Part shown: positions 19,111 through 28,718 of the stretch, piece by piece
Position numbering within the stretch: the first letter of the stretch is position 1
Layout of the letters: every line of letters starts with the position of its first letter
Source of the DNA: Sphingobacterium paucimobilis HER1398
GTDB lineage: Bacteria; Bacteroidota; Bacteroidia; Sphingobacteriales; Sphingobacteriaceae
Assembly (NCBI RefSeq): GCF_000416985.1
Contig: NZ_ATDL01000007.1
Location: 144,151 to 208,150, forward strand
DNA length: 64,000 bases
Direction of reading: 5' to 3'
Position numbers and translations under genes: made by a program
The notes under the pieces: generated by a model
What the model was told of the DNA's origin: nothing
Seen by the model: only the letters and a program-made list of their open reading frames with translations
Databases searched by the model: none

Positions 19111-20355
19111 ATGAAAAAGTTTTTTTTGTTTTTTATTGGATTGATCCTTTTACAAGGATGTAATAAAGAGTCCTTTAATTATGAACTGTATTCTCCTACG
19201 GGATCGGATATTGATTCACTATATTTTTCAACAGGGAGTCCCACTTTAATAGCCAACGGTCAAGCTAAATTACAGTTCGTGGTCGAGCTGTTTAGGAAGG
19301 TTAGGATTAAATCAGAGACTGGTGGAGAGAAAGATACTATGATGTTTGTGGATTATCGGAAGCTTCCGTCTGCTGCGTTGAAGATTTTTGTGAATGGTCA
19401 ACTGGTAGACGGGATGGAATATGGGACTAAAGATATGAGTAATCCGAAGCTTGATATTTATGCTGAGTTAGGAGGATATAAATCTGAAGTGAAATCGGTG
19501 CAGCTTAAAGAGCCAACTCCTCTTCCGGTAAAGCGTTATGTTGATGTGGTTTTTCATGTCTTTGATCTCGCAACGACAGATGCCACGTACGATCCACTTA
19601 CCTATCAGCTGATTCAACAGAAACATCTAGAGGGGGGAATAACTTATGCTAATGCGGTGTTTTCGAATGCAATGGGCAAGGATCCTAATGGCGGTAATGC
19701 ACAAATTGAGTTTAGATTGGCTAAGTACTCCCCAAGTGGCGCGATACTGCCACGTCCTGGCTATAATAATATTGTGTATAATTCAACTTGGAGGGCTAGT
19801 TCTTTTTTTAGTCTGTCCGATTTCACCAATAGGATTAACACGACTTCTAGCTATCAATGGGACAAATCAAAGTATTTAAATATTTATGTTTTACCTATGA
19901 CTGCTAATAGTTCTTTAGGGAATAACAGGGCAAATTATCAGATAGTCGGCGCTGGTGAGACTCCTTTGGGAGGTGTCGATAAAATAGTCGTTTCAGAATC
20001 CGAAGTGCCTCAGAACGATTTTTATACCACATATGGTTTAGGTGTCCACCGCAATGTTTTTATTCCAGGCATGGAAAAAGAGGTGGAATTAGCATCCTAT
20101 CTAGGTACATATTATGGTGTCTTTAGAACTACTGTAGTCAATGATTTCGTATATGACACCCGGAAGTATAATACCAGTGACAACTCATTTAAGACATTGT
20201 TGAAAGTTGGACTTGATGGAGATAAGTTTTTGGCAAACAATGCGATGGATGATATTCGGTATCCTTCGTTGCGGAACTGCTTTACGCAAGGACAGGTGGA
20301 TCGGATGCGTCTGGTGATGGATCGTTCTCCTGTACGTAAGGCTTGGAAAGAATAA
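19111..20355 (+). CDS. Pappalysin/BF0631-like lipoprotein with degenerate zinc site (probable pseudoprotease)
   Basis: A 414-residue lipoprotein (lipobox LLQGC). From about residue 145 it follows the layout of the Bacteroidota zinc-metalloproteinase lipoproteins: RYVDVVFHVF, LEGGITYANAVFSNAMG, IEFRLA, YLNIYVLPMT, then the helix that normally carries HExxHxxGxxH, and a Met-turn-like NAMDD. Here the zinc helix reads VELASYLGTYY, so the three His ligands are Val, Ser and Tyr while the Glu and the central Gly are kept. It is therefore unlikely to be a zinc protease and may be a binding protein derived from one. It is the third gene of the SusCD operon. Family assignment is moderate and rests on motif layout. 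Confidence 0.65.
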   Translation: MKKFFLFFIGLILLQGCNKESFNYELYSPTGSDIDSLYFSTGSPTLIANGQAKLQFVVELFRKVRIKSETGGEKDTMMFVDYRKLPSAALKIFVNGQLVDGMEYGTKDMSNPKLDIYAELGGYKSEVKSVQLKEPTPLPVKRYVDVVFHVFDLATTDATYDPLTYQLIQQKHLEGGITYANAVFSNAMGKDPNGGNAQIEFRLAKYSPSGAILPRPGYNNIVYNSTWRASSFFSLSDFTNRINTTSSYQWDKSKYLNIYVLPMTANSSLGNNRANYQIVGAGETPLGGVDKIVVSESEVPQNDFYTTYGLGVHRNVFIPGMEKEVELASYLGTYYGVFRTTVVNDFVYDTRKYNTSDNSFKTLLKVGLDGDKFLANNAMDDIRYPSLRNCFTQGQVDRMRLVMDRSPVRKAWKE

Positions 20356-20369
20356 TAACAAATAATTAT

Positions 20370-21491
20370 ATGATGAGAATAATTTATACAGCGGTAGGTC
20401 TATTGGCAGCACAATTGGCTTTTGGACAGGTCAAGATCAAAGTGATAGGCCATGTAACAGGAGATACTGAAGGGCACAATAAAGTGTACATAGCCAATCG
20501 GATGGCAACAGATTCGGCAGTGATTAAAGATGGCCGCTTTGAAGTGGAGTTTGAAGATCAAGGTGTTGGTTCTCGGTCAATTTCTATAGAATACGACCGG
20601 GCCAAAAGAAGAATGTACTCTCCTTTGGTTGTTTTTTATGATCAGTCTGGTACTGTCGAAGTTGAATTTGATGTGGTGAAAGGCTTATCATCGGGAAAAG
20701 TAAAAGGATTGGAATCGGCAGCAGCATATTATAACTACAACCAGGAAAAATCAAAGATTTTTATGGCTGCTTTTAGTGCTGCTAAGGCAAAATATGGAGA
20801 AGATGCTCTAAAAAAAGAAAGCGCTCATTTTGACGAAGCTACGAGCTTTAAAGATGAGTTGATGGTGCGTCTTAATGATTCTCTATTAAATATTTTCGTC
20901 AAAGCAGACGCTATGGTATCACCTGTTTTTATCCTGTCTCAAGCTTCTAGTTTACCTGTCGATCGCTTAGAAGCATATTATAATCGATTGTCAGAACGTG
21001 TCAAAGCTGGTGATGATGCACAATCTTTGTATGCAAGGATACAAGGTCTTAGGAATGCCTACATAGGCGCTGTAGTTAAAGATTTTCAATTACCTGATCA
21101 GCATGGTAAGGCACAATCTTTTGAACAGTTCAAAGGTAAATACGTGCTGCTAGATTTCTGGGCGTCGTGGTGTTCGCCGTGTAGAGCTTCCTTTCCTCGT
21201 GTTCGAGAAGTGTATAGCAAGTTGCAAGGGAAGAGCTTTGAGATTGTGAATGTTTCTATTGACCAAAATAAGCAGGCTTGGCTGAAGGCGGTAGGCGAAG
21301 AGTCGAATCCTTGGCCTCAGCTATACGACGACAGTAAGATTTCGAGTGCACTATTTAACGTCAGTGCAGTTCCTACTTGCTATCTCATTGACCCGTCTGG
21401 CAAGATCATTATGAAAGAGATCGGTTTTGATCCCAAAGGGGGAGGAGAAATGGAGAAGAAACTCGAAGAAATATTCAAGGTGAAATTTTAA
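20370..21491 (+). CDS. TlpA/ResA-like thioredoxin-fold protein with DUF4369-type N-terminus
   Basis: About 373 residues from the ATG pair at 20370/20373; a TTG start at 20343 would overlap the previous gene and spoil the signal peptide (IIYTAVGLLAAQLAFGQ). The N-terminal half resembles the DUF4369 domain common in Bacteroidota redoxins. The C-terminal thioredoxin domain has WASWCSPCRASFP near residue 267 and the cis-Pro loop SAVPTCYLIDPSG. It probably acts as a periplasmic disulfide reductase. A second redoxin follows 19 bp later. Redoxins are frequently linked to SusCD operons in Sphingobacteria, although their substrates are mostly unknown. Confidence 0.85.
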   Translation: MMRIIYTAVGLLAAQLAFGQVKIKVIGHVTGDTEGHNKVYIANRMATDSAVIKDGRFEVEFEDQGVGSRSISIEYDRAKRRMYSPLVVFYDQSGTVEVEFDVVKGLSSGKVKGLESAAAYYNYNQEKSKIFMAAFSAAKAKYGEDALKKESAHFDEATSFKDELMVRLNDSLLNIFVKADAMVSPVFILSQASSLPVDRLEAYYNRLSERVKAGDDAQSLYARIQGLRNAYIGAVVKDFQLPDQHGKAQSFEQFKGKYVLLDFWASWCSPCRASFPRVREVYSKLQGKSFEIVNVSIDQNKQAWLKAVGEESNPWPQLYDDSKISSALFNVSAVPTCYLIDPSGKIIMKEIGFDPKGGGEMEKKLEEIFKVKF

Positions 21492-21510
21492 ATATTTATA
21501 ATTATATAAG

Positions 21511-22677
21511 ATGAGAAGAATAATTTTAAGTGTAACAGCGGGTCTGTTGATGGCAACAAGTTTATTTGCACAGACACGTGATTATATTACAGTAAAAGGT
21601 AAGGTCAATTTCCCTCCAGCTAAAGAACATCAGGAGAAGTATCCGTTTACCTTGAAGGATAAACCGATGAAGGATGCAGAAGTATTCCAAACGATTCAAT
21701 TGAAGGCAGATAGCACGTACGAGATTAAGGTCCCTGCTAAGACACCACGCTTGTACTCCTTGGATGTATTTGGTTGGGATCGTATTACATTTTGGGCGGG
21801 TAATGATGACCTAAAGATTGATTTTCGAGGAATGGATACAGCAAAAATTGTAATTAAAAATCCTCCCTATATTTTTATTGAATCCGAAGGTAAAGACAAT
21901 CAACTGATCAACATGTTGAATTGGGAGACACACCAGAATTATCAAACTTCTATTGCTGCAGGTAAATCACAATATATGGCGATGCAGATTAAAGATACTG
22001 CGCTGACGAAAAATTTGCAGGATTTGGTCATGGATCAGTTTTCTAGAAACAGTGCTACAGCTAAAGTATTTGTCAAGGCTTTCAAAAATGACCCCCAGGT
22101 GGTATATGCATTAGGCTACGTGAGTCCACGTAGAGATCAGGATTTCATTCTAGAGTATGTCAATCCATTGATAGAAAAATACCCTTGGTTAACAGAAGCT
22201 AAAGAAGTGAAAGAGAATATCGACAAAGCTATTGCTGCTGCAAAGAAAACAGAAGACGGGGCTAAGTTTATTAATATCACACAGCCGGATCCTAATGGTA
22301 AAAACATTAACCTTTATGATTACCTAAAAGGCAAAAAATATGTATTGGTAGATTTTTGGGCATCGTGGTGTGGTCCATGTCGGGCAGAGAATCCTCATGT
22401 ATTAAAAGTGTATGACAAATACAAAAACAAAGGATTTGATGTATTTGCAATCTCTTTGGATGATAAGAAGGATAGGTGGATTCAGGCAGTTAAAGATGAT
22501 AAAATGCCATGGGCTCAGGTTTCTGACTTGAAAGGATGGAAGAATGAAGCTGCGCAATATTATAATATTACTGCCATTCCGATGAATTATCTGTTGGATG
22601 CTAATGGAAAGATCGTTGCTAAGAATCTTCGTGGCGAGGCTTTGGAGAAAGAGGTTGCGAAGCTTTTAGACAAATAA
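21511..22677 (+). CDS. TlpA-like thioredoxin-fold protein
   Basis: A 388-residue secreted redoxin with a signal peptide ending SLFAQ. It has a thioredoxin domain from about residue 250 with WASWCGPCRAENP (CxxC near residue 286) and the cis-Pro loop TAIPMNYLLDANG. The CGPC motif is the canonical thioredoxin type, in contrast to CSPC in its upstream neighbour, so the pair may differ in redox potential or partners. The N-terminal half is a beta-rich region without a clear match. It is co-transcribed with the genes on either side (gaps 19 and 4 bp). Confidence 0.86.
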   Translation: MRRIILSVTAGLLMATSLFAQTRDYITVKGKVNFPPAKEHQEKYPFTLKDKPMKDAEVFQTIQLKADSTYEIKVPAKTPRLYSLDVFGWDRITFWAGNDDLKIDFRGMDTAKIVIKNPPYIFIESEGKDNQLINMLNWETHQNYQTSIAAGKSQYMAMQIKDTALTKNLQDLVMDQFSRNSATAKVFVKAFKNDPQVVYALGYVSPRRDQDFILEYVNPLIEKYPWLTEAKEVKENIDKAIAAAKKTEDGAKFINITQPDPNGKNINLYDYLKGKKYVLVDFWASWCGPCRAENPHVLKVYDKYKNKGFDVFAISLDDKKDRWIQAVKDDKMPWAQVSDLKGWKNEAAQYYNITAIPMNYLLDANGKIVAKNLRGEALEKEVAKLLDK

Positions 22678-22681
22678 CATC

Positions 22682-23227
22682 ATGAAGAAGGTCTTATTAT
22701 TATGCTGTGTCTTAGTAGGGATCGCTACTAAGTCTAGTTATGCCCAGATGGCGGCAGCACAGCAGGTACAGTGGGCGATTGATGAAAAAATGGAGGTCCC
22801 AGTAGAACGTGACGTCCTGTGGGCTGCAATGAAAGATTACAGCTTGGTAGAAAAGCTTTCCAATGGATTGGTACTATCCATCATCAACAAAGACGATATC
22901 ATGCCTATTCTACGTGAGGTGACTTTCAAAGATGGTAGCAAGCGAGAAGAATTACTGAGTCAGGTCGAGGACCAACATCGCTTTCTGGTATTCAAGCTGA
23001 AAGACAGCTCTTTGCCCAAGGGAATTAAGTCTGCTCAGTTTGCTTTATTTACCAAGGAAAAGGGAGATGCAAGCTCGGAGCTCAATTGGCGTGTTCATAT
23101 CGAAGGCTCCAAGGATGCTAAGGAATTGTTGATACAACAGTTCAAAACCGAGATCGAAGCATATAAGATTGGATATGCCAAATACTTGAGCAAGCCTAAG
23201 TCAGTTCCTGCTATGCGAATGAATTAG
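22682..23227 (+). CDS. Secreted protein, possible SRPBCC/START-like fold
   Basis: A 181-residue protein with a signal peptide ending SYAQ. The mature part (VQWAIDEKMEVPVERDVLWAAMKDYSLVEKLSNGLV...) follows the strand-helix pattern of SRPBCC (polyketide cyclase/START-like) proteins, in which 'vpv..vW..l.Dy' is a common opening, and it ends with a long helix (ELLIQQFKTEIEAYKIGYAKYL). Such proteins bind hydrophobic small molecules, but no ligand can be named. It is the last gene of the operon, 4 bp after the redoxin and just before a strong terminator. Fold assignment is tentative. Confidence 0.6.
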   Translation: MKKVLLLCCVLVGIATKSSYAQMAAAQQVQWAIDEKMEVPVERDVLWAAMKDYSLVEKLSNGLVLSIINKDDIMPILREVTFKDGSKREELLSQVEDQHRFLVFKLKDSSLPKGIKSAQFALFTKEKGDASSELNWRVHIEGSKDAKELLIQQFKTEIEAYKIGYAKYLSKPKSVPAMRMN

Positions 23228-23253
23228 TACTGTTGCTAAAATGAGTTAATATG

Positions 23254-23286
23254 AAAGGTGTTCCTTGTGAGGAACACCTTTTTTTA
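23254..23286 (+). terminator. Rho-independent terminator of the SusC-STN operon
   Basis: A perfect 11-bp stem (AAAGGTGTTCC / GGAACACCTTT) with a 6-nt loop and a T-run. It forms the right half of a 51-bp sequence (23233-23283) that recurs at 30373-30423 with 46 of 51 positions identical. Confidence 0.85.
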
Positions 23287-23751
23287 TACTAAAAAGGCTA
23301 ATTGACAACATATCAGGATATATTTTGTTACAAAGTACATTGATTTGATGTGGTGTGCGGTATTGTGTCGGAATGCTTGTTTTTGCTGCTTTTTACAAGT
23401 TTAAAAACGTAATTCAACCGATTGATTGGTGTTGTTTGTGCGTTATATTGCAACTTTTATTTTATTTTGTTAAATAAAATGCAAGATTATAGAATATTAA
23501 TCGCTATAATTGTTGTAACCAAATTATGATGATATGTGTGTCGGTAGTGCAAACATATTTGGCTGATTAATTTATACACCTAAAATCAATAAGTTTATGA
23601 AGGGATGATTAATTCCTGTTTAGATTATTTTCTAACCTAAATAAATATGTTTAGTAATAGCGAAGCATAAAGGAGTTCGTCTTTATTTCATAACGAGATT
23701 TGTAATAAAGCAAGTTATGATGTTTAACCATTTATTAAAAAGAAACCAATC
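23287..23751 (+). promoter_or_regulatory. Leader region of the second SusCD operon
   Basis: An AT-rich gap of about 465 bp with no credible gene. It contains TGCGTTATATTGCA at 23439-23452, one of several similar TGCGTT sites upstream of transport genes in this window. A TTTG at 23436 lies at a workable distance from the TTTTATTTTG stretch at 23457, but that stretch does not fit TAnnTTTG exactly, so the promoter is only a candidate. Confidence 0.3.
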
Positions 23752-26700
23752 ATGAGGAAATCGATGTTATTTTCTGTGGTAGGAGTGGCATTAGCTATTT
23801 CACCTCAATTTTCTTATGGAACGCCAAGCCGAATGATCGGAAAACCGTTACTTCTTCTAGAGGGATCCAGTTTTACCAACACCGTTCTCCAACAAACGGT
23901 TAAGGGGCGCGTTTCAGGGCCAGCAGGTCCTATTGCAGGGGCCACAATTGCCATTGTTGGCGGAACGGTAGCAACAAAATCTGGGCCAGATGGGAGTTAT
24001 TCTATTCAGGCACCTATAGGTTCTACGTTACGTTTTAGTTCTGTCGGATATCAATCTAAGCAGGTGGTTGTGTCTTCCAGTTCTTTGTCCGTCAGGCTTG
24101 AGGAAGGATCCGGTGATATTGAAGAGGTAATGGTGACGGCAGAGTTTGGAATGAAACGCGTTGGTCGTGCTATAGGTTCCTCTGTGCAACAGATTGACGG
24201 TGCGACAATAAGTGAGTCGGGAAGAGAAAATTTTATTTCTGCATTGGCCGGACGTGTACCAGGGCTTAATGTAACCTCAACAGGAGGTTCGCCTGGTTCT
24301 TCTTCAACTGTTATATTGAGGAATATTACCTCGATATCGGGCAATAACCAACCGCTGTATGTTGTGGATGGCGTACCAATGAATAATTCTACGTTTGATC
24401 CTTTGAGTGGAATGGCGGGTGGTGGAGTAGACACCTACTCCGTCAATAACCTGGACTTTGCGTCTCGAGGCAGTGACTTTAATCCAGAAGATATAGAGTC
24501 TATTACTGTTTTAAAAGGAGCGGCGGCAGCCGCTTTGTATGGATCTGATGCGTCTAACGGAGCAATTATTATCACTACAAAGAAAGGTAAAGCAGGGAAA
24601 GGAACGGTTACTTATGGAAACTATTTTAAATGGGATAAAGCGTATGGCTATCCAGATATGCAGACCAAATATGCCAATGGTAATTATGGCACGACCAATT
24701 ACTATAATACGGCACGGTTTGGTGGACTGTATCCAGACGGTATGAAACTGTATGACAATATCGGTTCGATACTGCAGACGGGTACACAGCAAAGGCACAA
24801 TATTTCTGTTGATGCTGGTACAGAAAAGGCGACTATACGTGCTAGTTTTTCTCAGCTGAATCAGGATGGAGTGTTGAAAACTACTGGATATGATAGAACC
24901 AGTTTGAGTTTGGCTGGGCAGGCTGCTGTGACTCCTTGGCTTAAGTTTGAGGGATCTATGCAATATACCAAGATGGGGAACGATAAGGTTTTGAGGGGTA
25001 CCGACGGTCCTCTGTATAGAGCGATGTTATGGCCTGTCGTTGATGATATGAGCAACTATCTAGCGGCCGACGGAAGCCATATGAGAAAGCCGGATTATTA
25101 TGTCGACGAAGATCTTTTGAACCCACTTTTTGCGATGTACAGGAACAAGTTCTATGATAAGTCGGATCGGTTTTTGAGTAATATTGCTATGAATTTAACA
25201 CCTATCCAGAATATGTTCCTTCGTGCACAGGTAGGTTGGGATGTGGGTATGCAGACCTTTGAGACCTCTACACACCCCTATTACTATAATAAAAATCTAG
25301 GAACTGGCCAATATAATTTAGTACAATCCAATTTTTCAGACCCTACAATCAACATTCTTGCAGGATATAACAACAAGTTTTTGAACGAAAAACTTTCGTT
25401 CTCTGGGCAGGTAGGTTATCATCAGATGGAGAACGGGGTGACACGTTCGGCAATGAATGGTACAGATTTTACCGTGCCTGACTTTCAATCTATAAATAAT
25501 ACAAATCCGCTTACACAGACAGGGACACAGCGGAATACCAAACGGCGTATACAGGCGCTTTCTGCCCAGATGGAATTTGGATATGATAATATTGCCTTCA
25601 TTACTCTCAGAGGTCGTAATGACTGGTCTTCTACCTTGCCAGTTCATAATAATAGGTATTTTTATCCAGCAATTGAAGGCTCCTTTATTTTGTCAGATTT
25701 AGAATTTATGAAGGCTATCCCTGCGATTAACTACTTGAAGTTAAGAGGTTCTGTGGCGCGTGTAGGTAAAGATGCTGGTCCGTTAGAGATTGAGCCACAG
25801 CTTGAGAATAGCGAATTGTCTGGAGGAGGTTTTCTTTATGGATATACAGGGCCAAACCCTAATCTGAAACCCGAGATGACGACTGCCCACGAGGGAGGTA
25901 TAGATTTAAGGATGTTCAATAATAGAGTGAATGCTAGTTTTACTTATTTCGGTACAAGAAATGCGGATCAGATCGTTAAGGGGTTTCGTCTGAGTTATGC
26001 AACAGGATTCGTATTGAATACAATGAATGTAGGGTCGTTTAAAACCTGGGGATGGGAAGGGCATATCGATGGAGATATTATTAAGAAACCAAATGGTTTG
26101 ACGTGGAATTTAGGGGTCAATGCTTCACAAGGAAAGTCTAAGGTTCTTTATCTTCCAGATAATGTCACAGAGTATTATAACCCTTATACATGGATTTCCG
26201 GGAATGTGCGAAATGGTATTATGGTTGGAGAGCCTATTACAACATTAACTGGCCGTGCTTATGAGAGAAATGATAAAGGAGATGTGCTGATCAGTCCGGG
26301 TACAGGTCTTCCAATTACAAAAGATACTTGGTCGGTTATTGGCGATCGAGAGCCGAAGGTACGGTTTGGCATTACGACATCGTTGACCTATAAAGATATT
26401 CGCCTCTCTGGTTTGTTTGCTGGTCGTTTTGGTGCTACAGTAATCAATGGTACGAAACGGACGATGATGACCAATGGTACAAGTTGGGAGTCTGTAAATC
26501 TCAGAGAAAGTGGTTCTTACGTTTTTAATGGTGTTTTGAGGGATGGAAATGAGAATACAGAGAATCCTACGCGTAATAATATTGCTGCTGATTTCAATAC
26601 CTATGGTGCTACTATTTTCTTGGGGGGTGATGAAGACTGGTTAGAGAAAAATGTGAATTATGTCCGTATGCAAGAGTTACGCCTTTCTTATCGAATACCT

Positions 26701-26913
26701 AAGAAGGTTTTGAGCAAAAGCAGAATTATCTCAGCGATGGATGTTTATTTTGTTGGTAATGATTTGTTTACCTGGACAAATTATTCGGGTATTGATGCTG
26801 TTGGTAATACGGTATCAGCAGCAGCAGGGGGAACTGGTGGAGAAGGCTATGATCTTTGGTCTATACCTAATCCTCGGGGATTTTCAGTGGGATTGAGTTT
26901 AACCTTAAACTAA
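23752..26913 (+). CDS. SusC/RagA TonB-linked outer-membrane receptor
   Basis: A 1053-residue receptor. The signal peptide ends near residue 24, and a linker leads to a CarboxypepD_reg-like domain (about 48-125, VKGRVSGPAGPIAGATIAIVGG). The TonB-box-like EEVMVTAEFG precedes a plug with RVPGLNVTSTGGSPGSSSTVILRN and VYNLKGAAAAALYG-type features (ITVLKGAAAAALYGSDASNGAIIITTKKG). The barrel ends SVGLSLTLN. There is no STN domain, so it is not wired to a sigma/FecR pair. It is followed after 16 bp by the broken SusD gene, so if the SusD is really lost this receptor would lack its lid. Confidence 0.92.
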   Translation: MRKSMLFSVVGVALAISPQFSYGTPSRMIGKPLLLLEGSSFTNTVLQQTVKGRVSGPAGPIAGATIAIVGGTVATKSGPDGSYSIQAPIGSTLRFSSVGYQSKQVVVSSSSLSVRLEEGSGDIEEVMVTAEFGMKRVGRAIGSSVQQIDGATISESGRENFISALAGRVPGLNVTSTGGSPGSSSTVILRNITSISGNNQPLYVVDGVPMNNSTFDPLSGMAGGGVDTYSVNNLDFASRGSDFNPEDIESITVLKGAAAAALYGSDASNGAIIITTKKGKAGKGTVTYGNYFKWDKAYGYPDMQTKYANGNYGTTNYYNTARFGGLYPDGMKLYDNIGSILQTGTQQRHNISVDAGTEKATIRASFSQLNQDGVLKTTGYDRTSLSLAGQAAVTPWLKFEGSMQYTKMGNDKVLRGTDGPLYRAMLWPVVDDMSNYLAADGSHMRKPDYYVDEDLLNPLFAMYRNKFYDKSDRFLSNIAMNLTPIQNMFLRAQVGWDVGMQTFETSTHPYYYNKNLGTGQYNLVQSNFSDPTINILAGYNNKFLNEKLSFSGQVGYHQMENGVTRSAMNGTDFTVPDFQSINNTNPLTQTGTQRNTKRRIQALSAQMEFGYDNIAFITLRGRNDWSSTLPVHNNRYFYPAIEGSFILSDLEFMKAIPAINYLKLRGSVARVGKDAGPLEIEPQLENSELSGGGFLYGYTGPNPNLKPEMTTAHEGGIDLRMFNNRVNASFTYFGTRNADQIVKGFRLSYATGFVLNTMNVGSFKTWGWEGHIDGDIIKKPNGLTWNLGVNASQGKSKVLYLPDNVTEYYNPYTWISGNVRNGIMVGEPITTLTGRAYERNDKGDVLISPGTGLPITKDTWSVIGDREPKVRFGITTSLTYKDIRLSGLFAGRFGATVINGTKRTMMTNGTSWESVNLRESGSYVFNGVLRDGNENTENPTRNNIAADFNTYGATIFLGGDEDWLEKNVNYVRMQELRLSYRIPKKVLSKSRIISAMDVYFVGNDLFTWTNYSGIDAVGNTVSAAAGGTGGEGYDLWSIPNPRGFSVGLSLTLN

Positions 26914-26929
26914 AGTAAATTAGGCAAAC

Positions 26930-28673
26930 ATGAAAAAGGGATTTATTTATATGCTCATGCCGTTTTTTTTGATGACGGGGAGCTGCAAAAAATATTTAGA
27001 CGTTAATAAGAATATCGATGCGCCAGATTATGCAGATGGATATTTATATTTAGCTAATATTACACAACAGTATCAGGGAATATACTGGGATTATCGGGCA
27101 GTTGCACCTATGACACAGATGATGGGTACAACAGTAACTTTATATACAAATTTTGCGAATCACTCTTATGCATTGGGAAATGATGCCGGAGGAGAGGTTT
27201 GGAGATCGGTATACTGGACCCAAGGAATGAATTTGGAGAATCTGATTAATCAATCTGTGGAAGCCGAGGACTGGACATTAGCTGGTATCGGCTACGCAAT
27301 AAAGGCCTTTAGCTGGGATGCTTTGACCAAATTGCATGGAGAGTTGCCATTGAAAGACGCCTTTGTTCCGAATATGTTGACGCATAGCTATGATTACCAA
27401 GATGAGGTATATGATCAAGTAAGGGCTTGGGCTCGCACAGCAATTGAACTGTTGGAACGGGAGGATAATCATAATTATGGAAATAAGATTAGTAAAAATG
27501 ATTATATCTACGCTGGGGATAAGTCTAAATGGATTAAATTTGCTAATGCGGTAATCGTCCGGAATCTGGCTTCACTGAGTAATAAGAAAGATTTTAAAGA
27601 TAAGTATGCACAGGAGTTGATTGATGCTGCAGCTAAGTCCTTTCAAAGTCCTGATGATGATGCTACGGTGAAGATTGACGCTGGCTCTCAGAGCGCGCCT
27701 TATTCTGGCTATAATAATTTCTGGGGTACGTCCCGTGGAAATCTAACCTATAATTATTTTCAGCATGAATACGCTGTTCAGGTACTAACAGGTACAGTTC
27801 CGGAGTACGGTCAAGTTGGGAACAACGAGTAACCCTACGTATAATAATCTCAATAATGAGGATAGTATTAAAGCATATAAATACTATGGAGGTACTGGTA
27901 CAGGAAAAGTAGGTCCTATAGGACAAGCTCCGTCTTACTATGGACGTAACATTGCATCGGCTTATAGCGGCACAGAGCATGATGGTATTGGTCGTTGGAT
28001 ATATCGGGATGATGTACCGTACATTCTGACAACTTATGCGGAGGTTCAATTTTGTCTTGCTGAGGCATATTGGAAAGTAGGACGCAAGACAGATGCTTTC
28101 GAAGCTTTTAAAAAAGGTGTGGATGCGGATTTGAAAACAACAGCTCGTTATATCTATCCCGGTAAAGAAGGAAGTCCTACAGGGGGGGATAAAATCACCA
28201 AAGAGCTGTTCAATACACTGGGAGTTCAATATGTAAACGGACCCTTTGTCGGTGGCCTGTCGGAGCTTACGTTGTCTCATATTATGATGCAAAAGTGGGT
28301 TGCATTATATCCTTGGGGTGCAGCCGAGGCGTGGGTAGATATGCGTAAATACCATTACGATATTGACTATACAGGTGAGTATCCAAGTAATGGGAATGGC
28401 TGGATCCAAGCTTTATTGGAGCAAAAATGGGATACTGATCCTAATAAAGTGTATAAAGGTCTTTATTTGTCTCCTGCTCAGGTAGAAAATAGGAAGGGAC
28501 GCTATGATATCCGAAATGACGGTTCGCCAAGTTATAGACTGAGGCCGCGATATAATTCGGAGTATATGTGGAATCTTCCTGCATTAGAAAGTCTCAAGCC
28601 TATCGCGGGCACAGCAGACAATTATCATACGTCCATTCCATGGTTTGCTTACCCTGGTGATATGCCTAAGTAA
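26930..28673 (+). pseudogene. SusD/RagB lipoprotein gene broken by frameshift (possible internal deletion)
   Basis: Two overlapping frames together make one SusD-like protein. The first (26930-27832) begins with the lipoprotein signal MTGSCKKYLDVNKN and ends ..HEYAVQVLTGTVPEY then a stop. The second (27816-28673) continues with KLGTTSNPTYNNLNNEDSIKAY..WIYRDDVPYILTTYAEVQFCLAEAYWK, the SusD C-terminal half. The joint lies near 27805-27815 and the combined length is 1744 nt (3n+1). The DPR motif usual in this SusD subgroup just before the second part (compare DPRYELL in the gene at 37201) is absent from both frames, which suggests a small deletion rather than a single-base slip. A sequencing error remains possible. 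Confidence 0.8.
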
Positions 28674-28718
28674 GAACTCTTGTATGACAAAAGATGTTTT
28701 ATTTAAAACTATTGAGCA

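Noticed and set aside
20343..20369. TTG start for the first redoxin overlapping the preceding gene
   Set aside because: It adds nine residues before a clean signal peptide that starts at ATG 20370.
27663..28292. 209-codon minus-strand frame
   Set aside because: It lies opposite the SusD reading frame, has no family likeness and a Cys/Ile-rich shadow composition.
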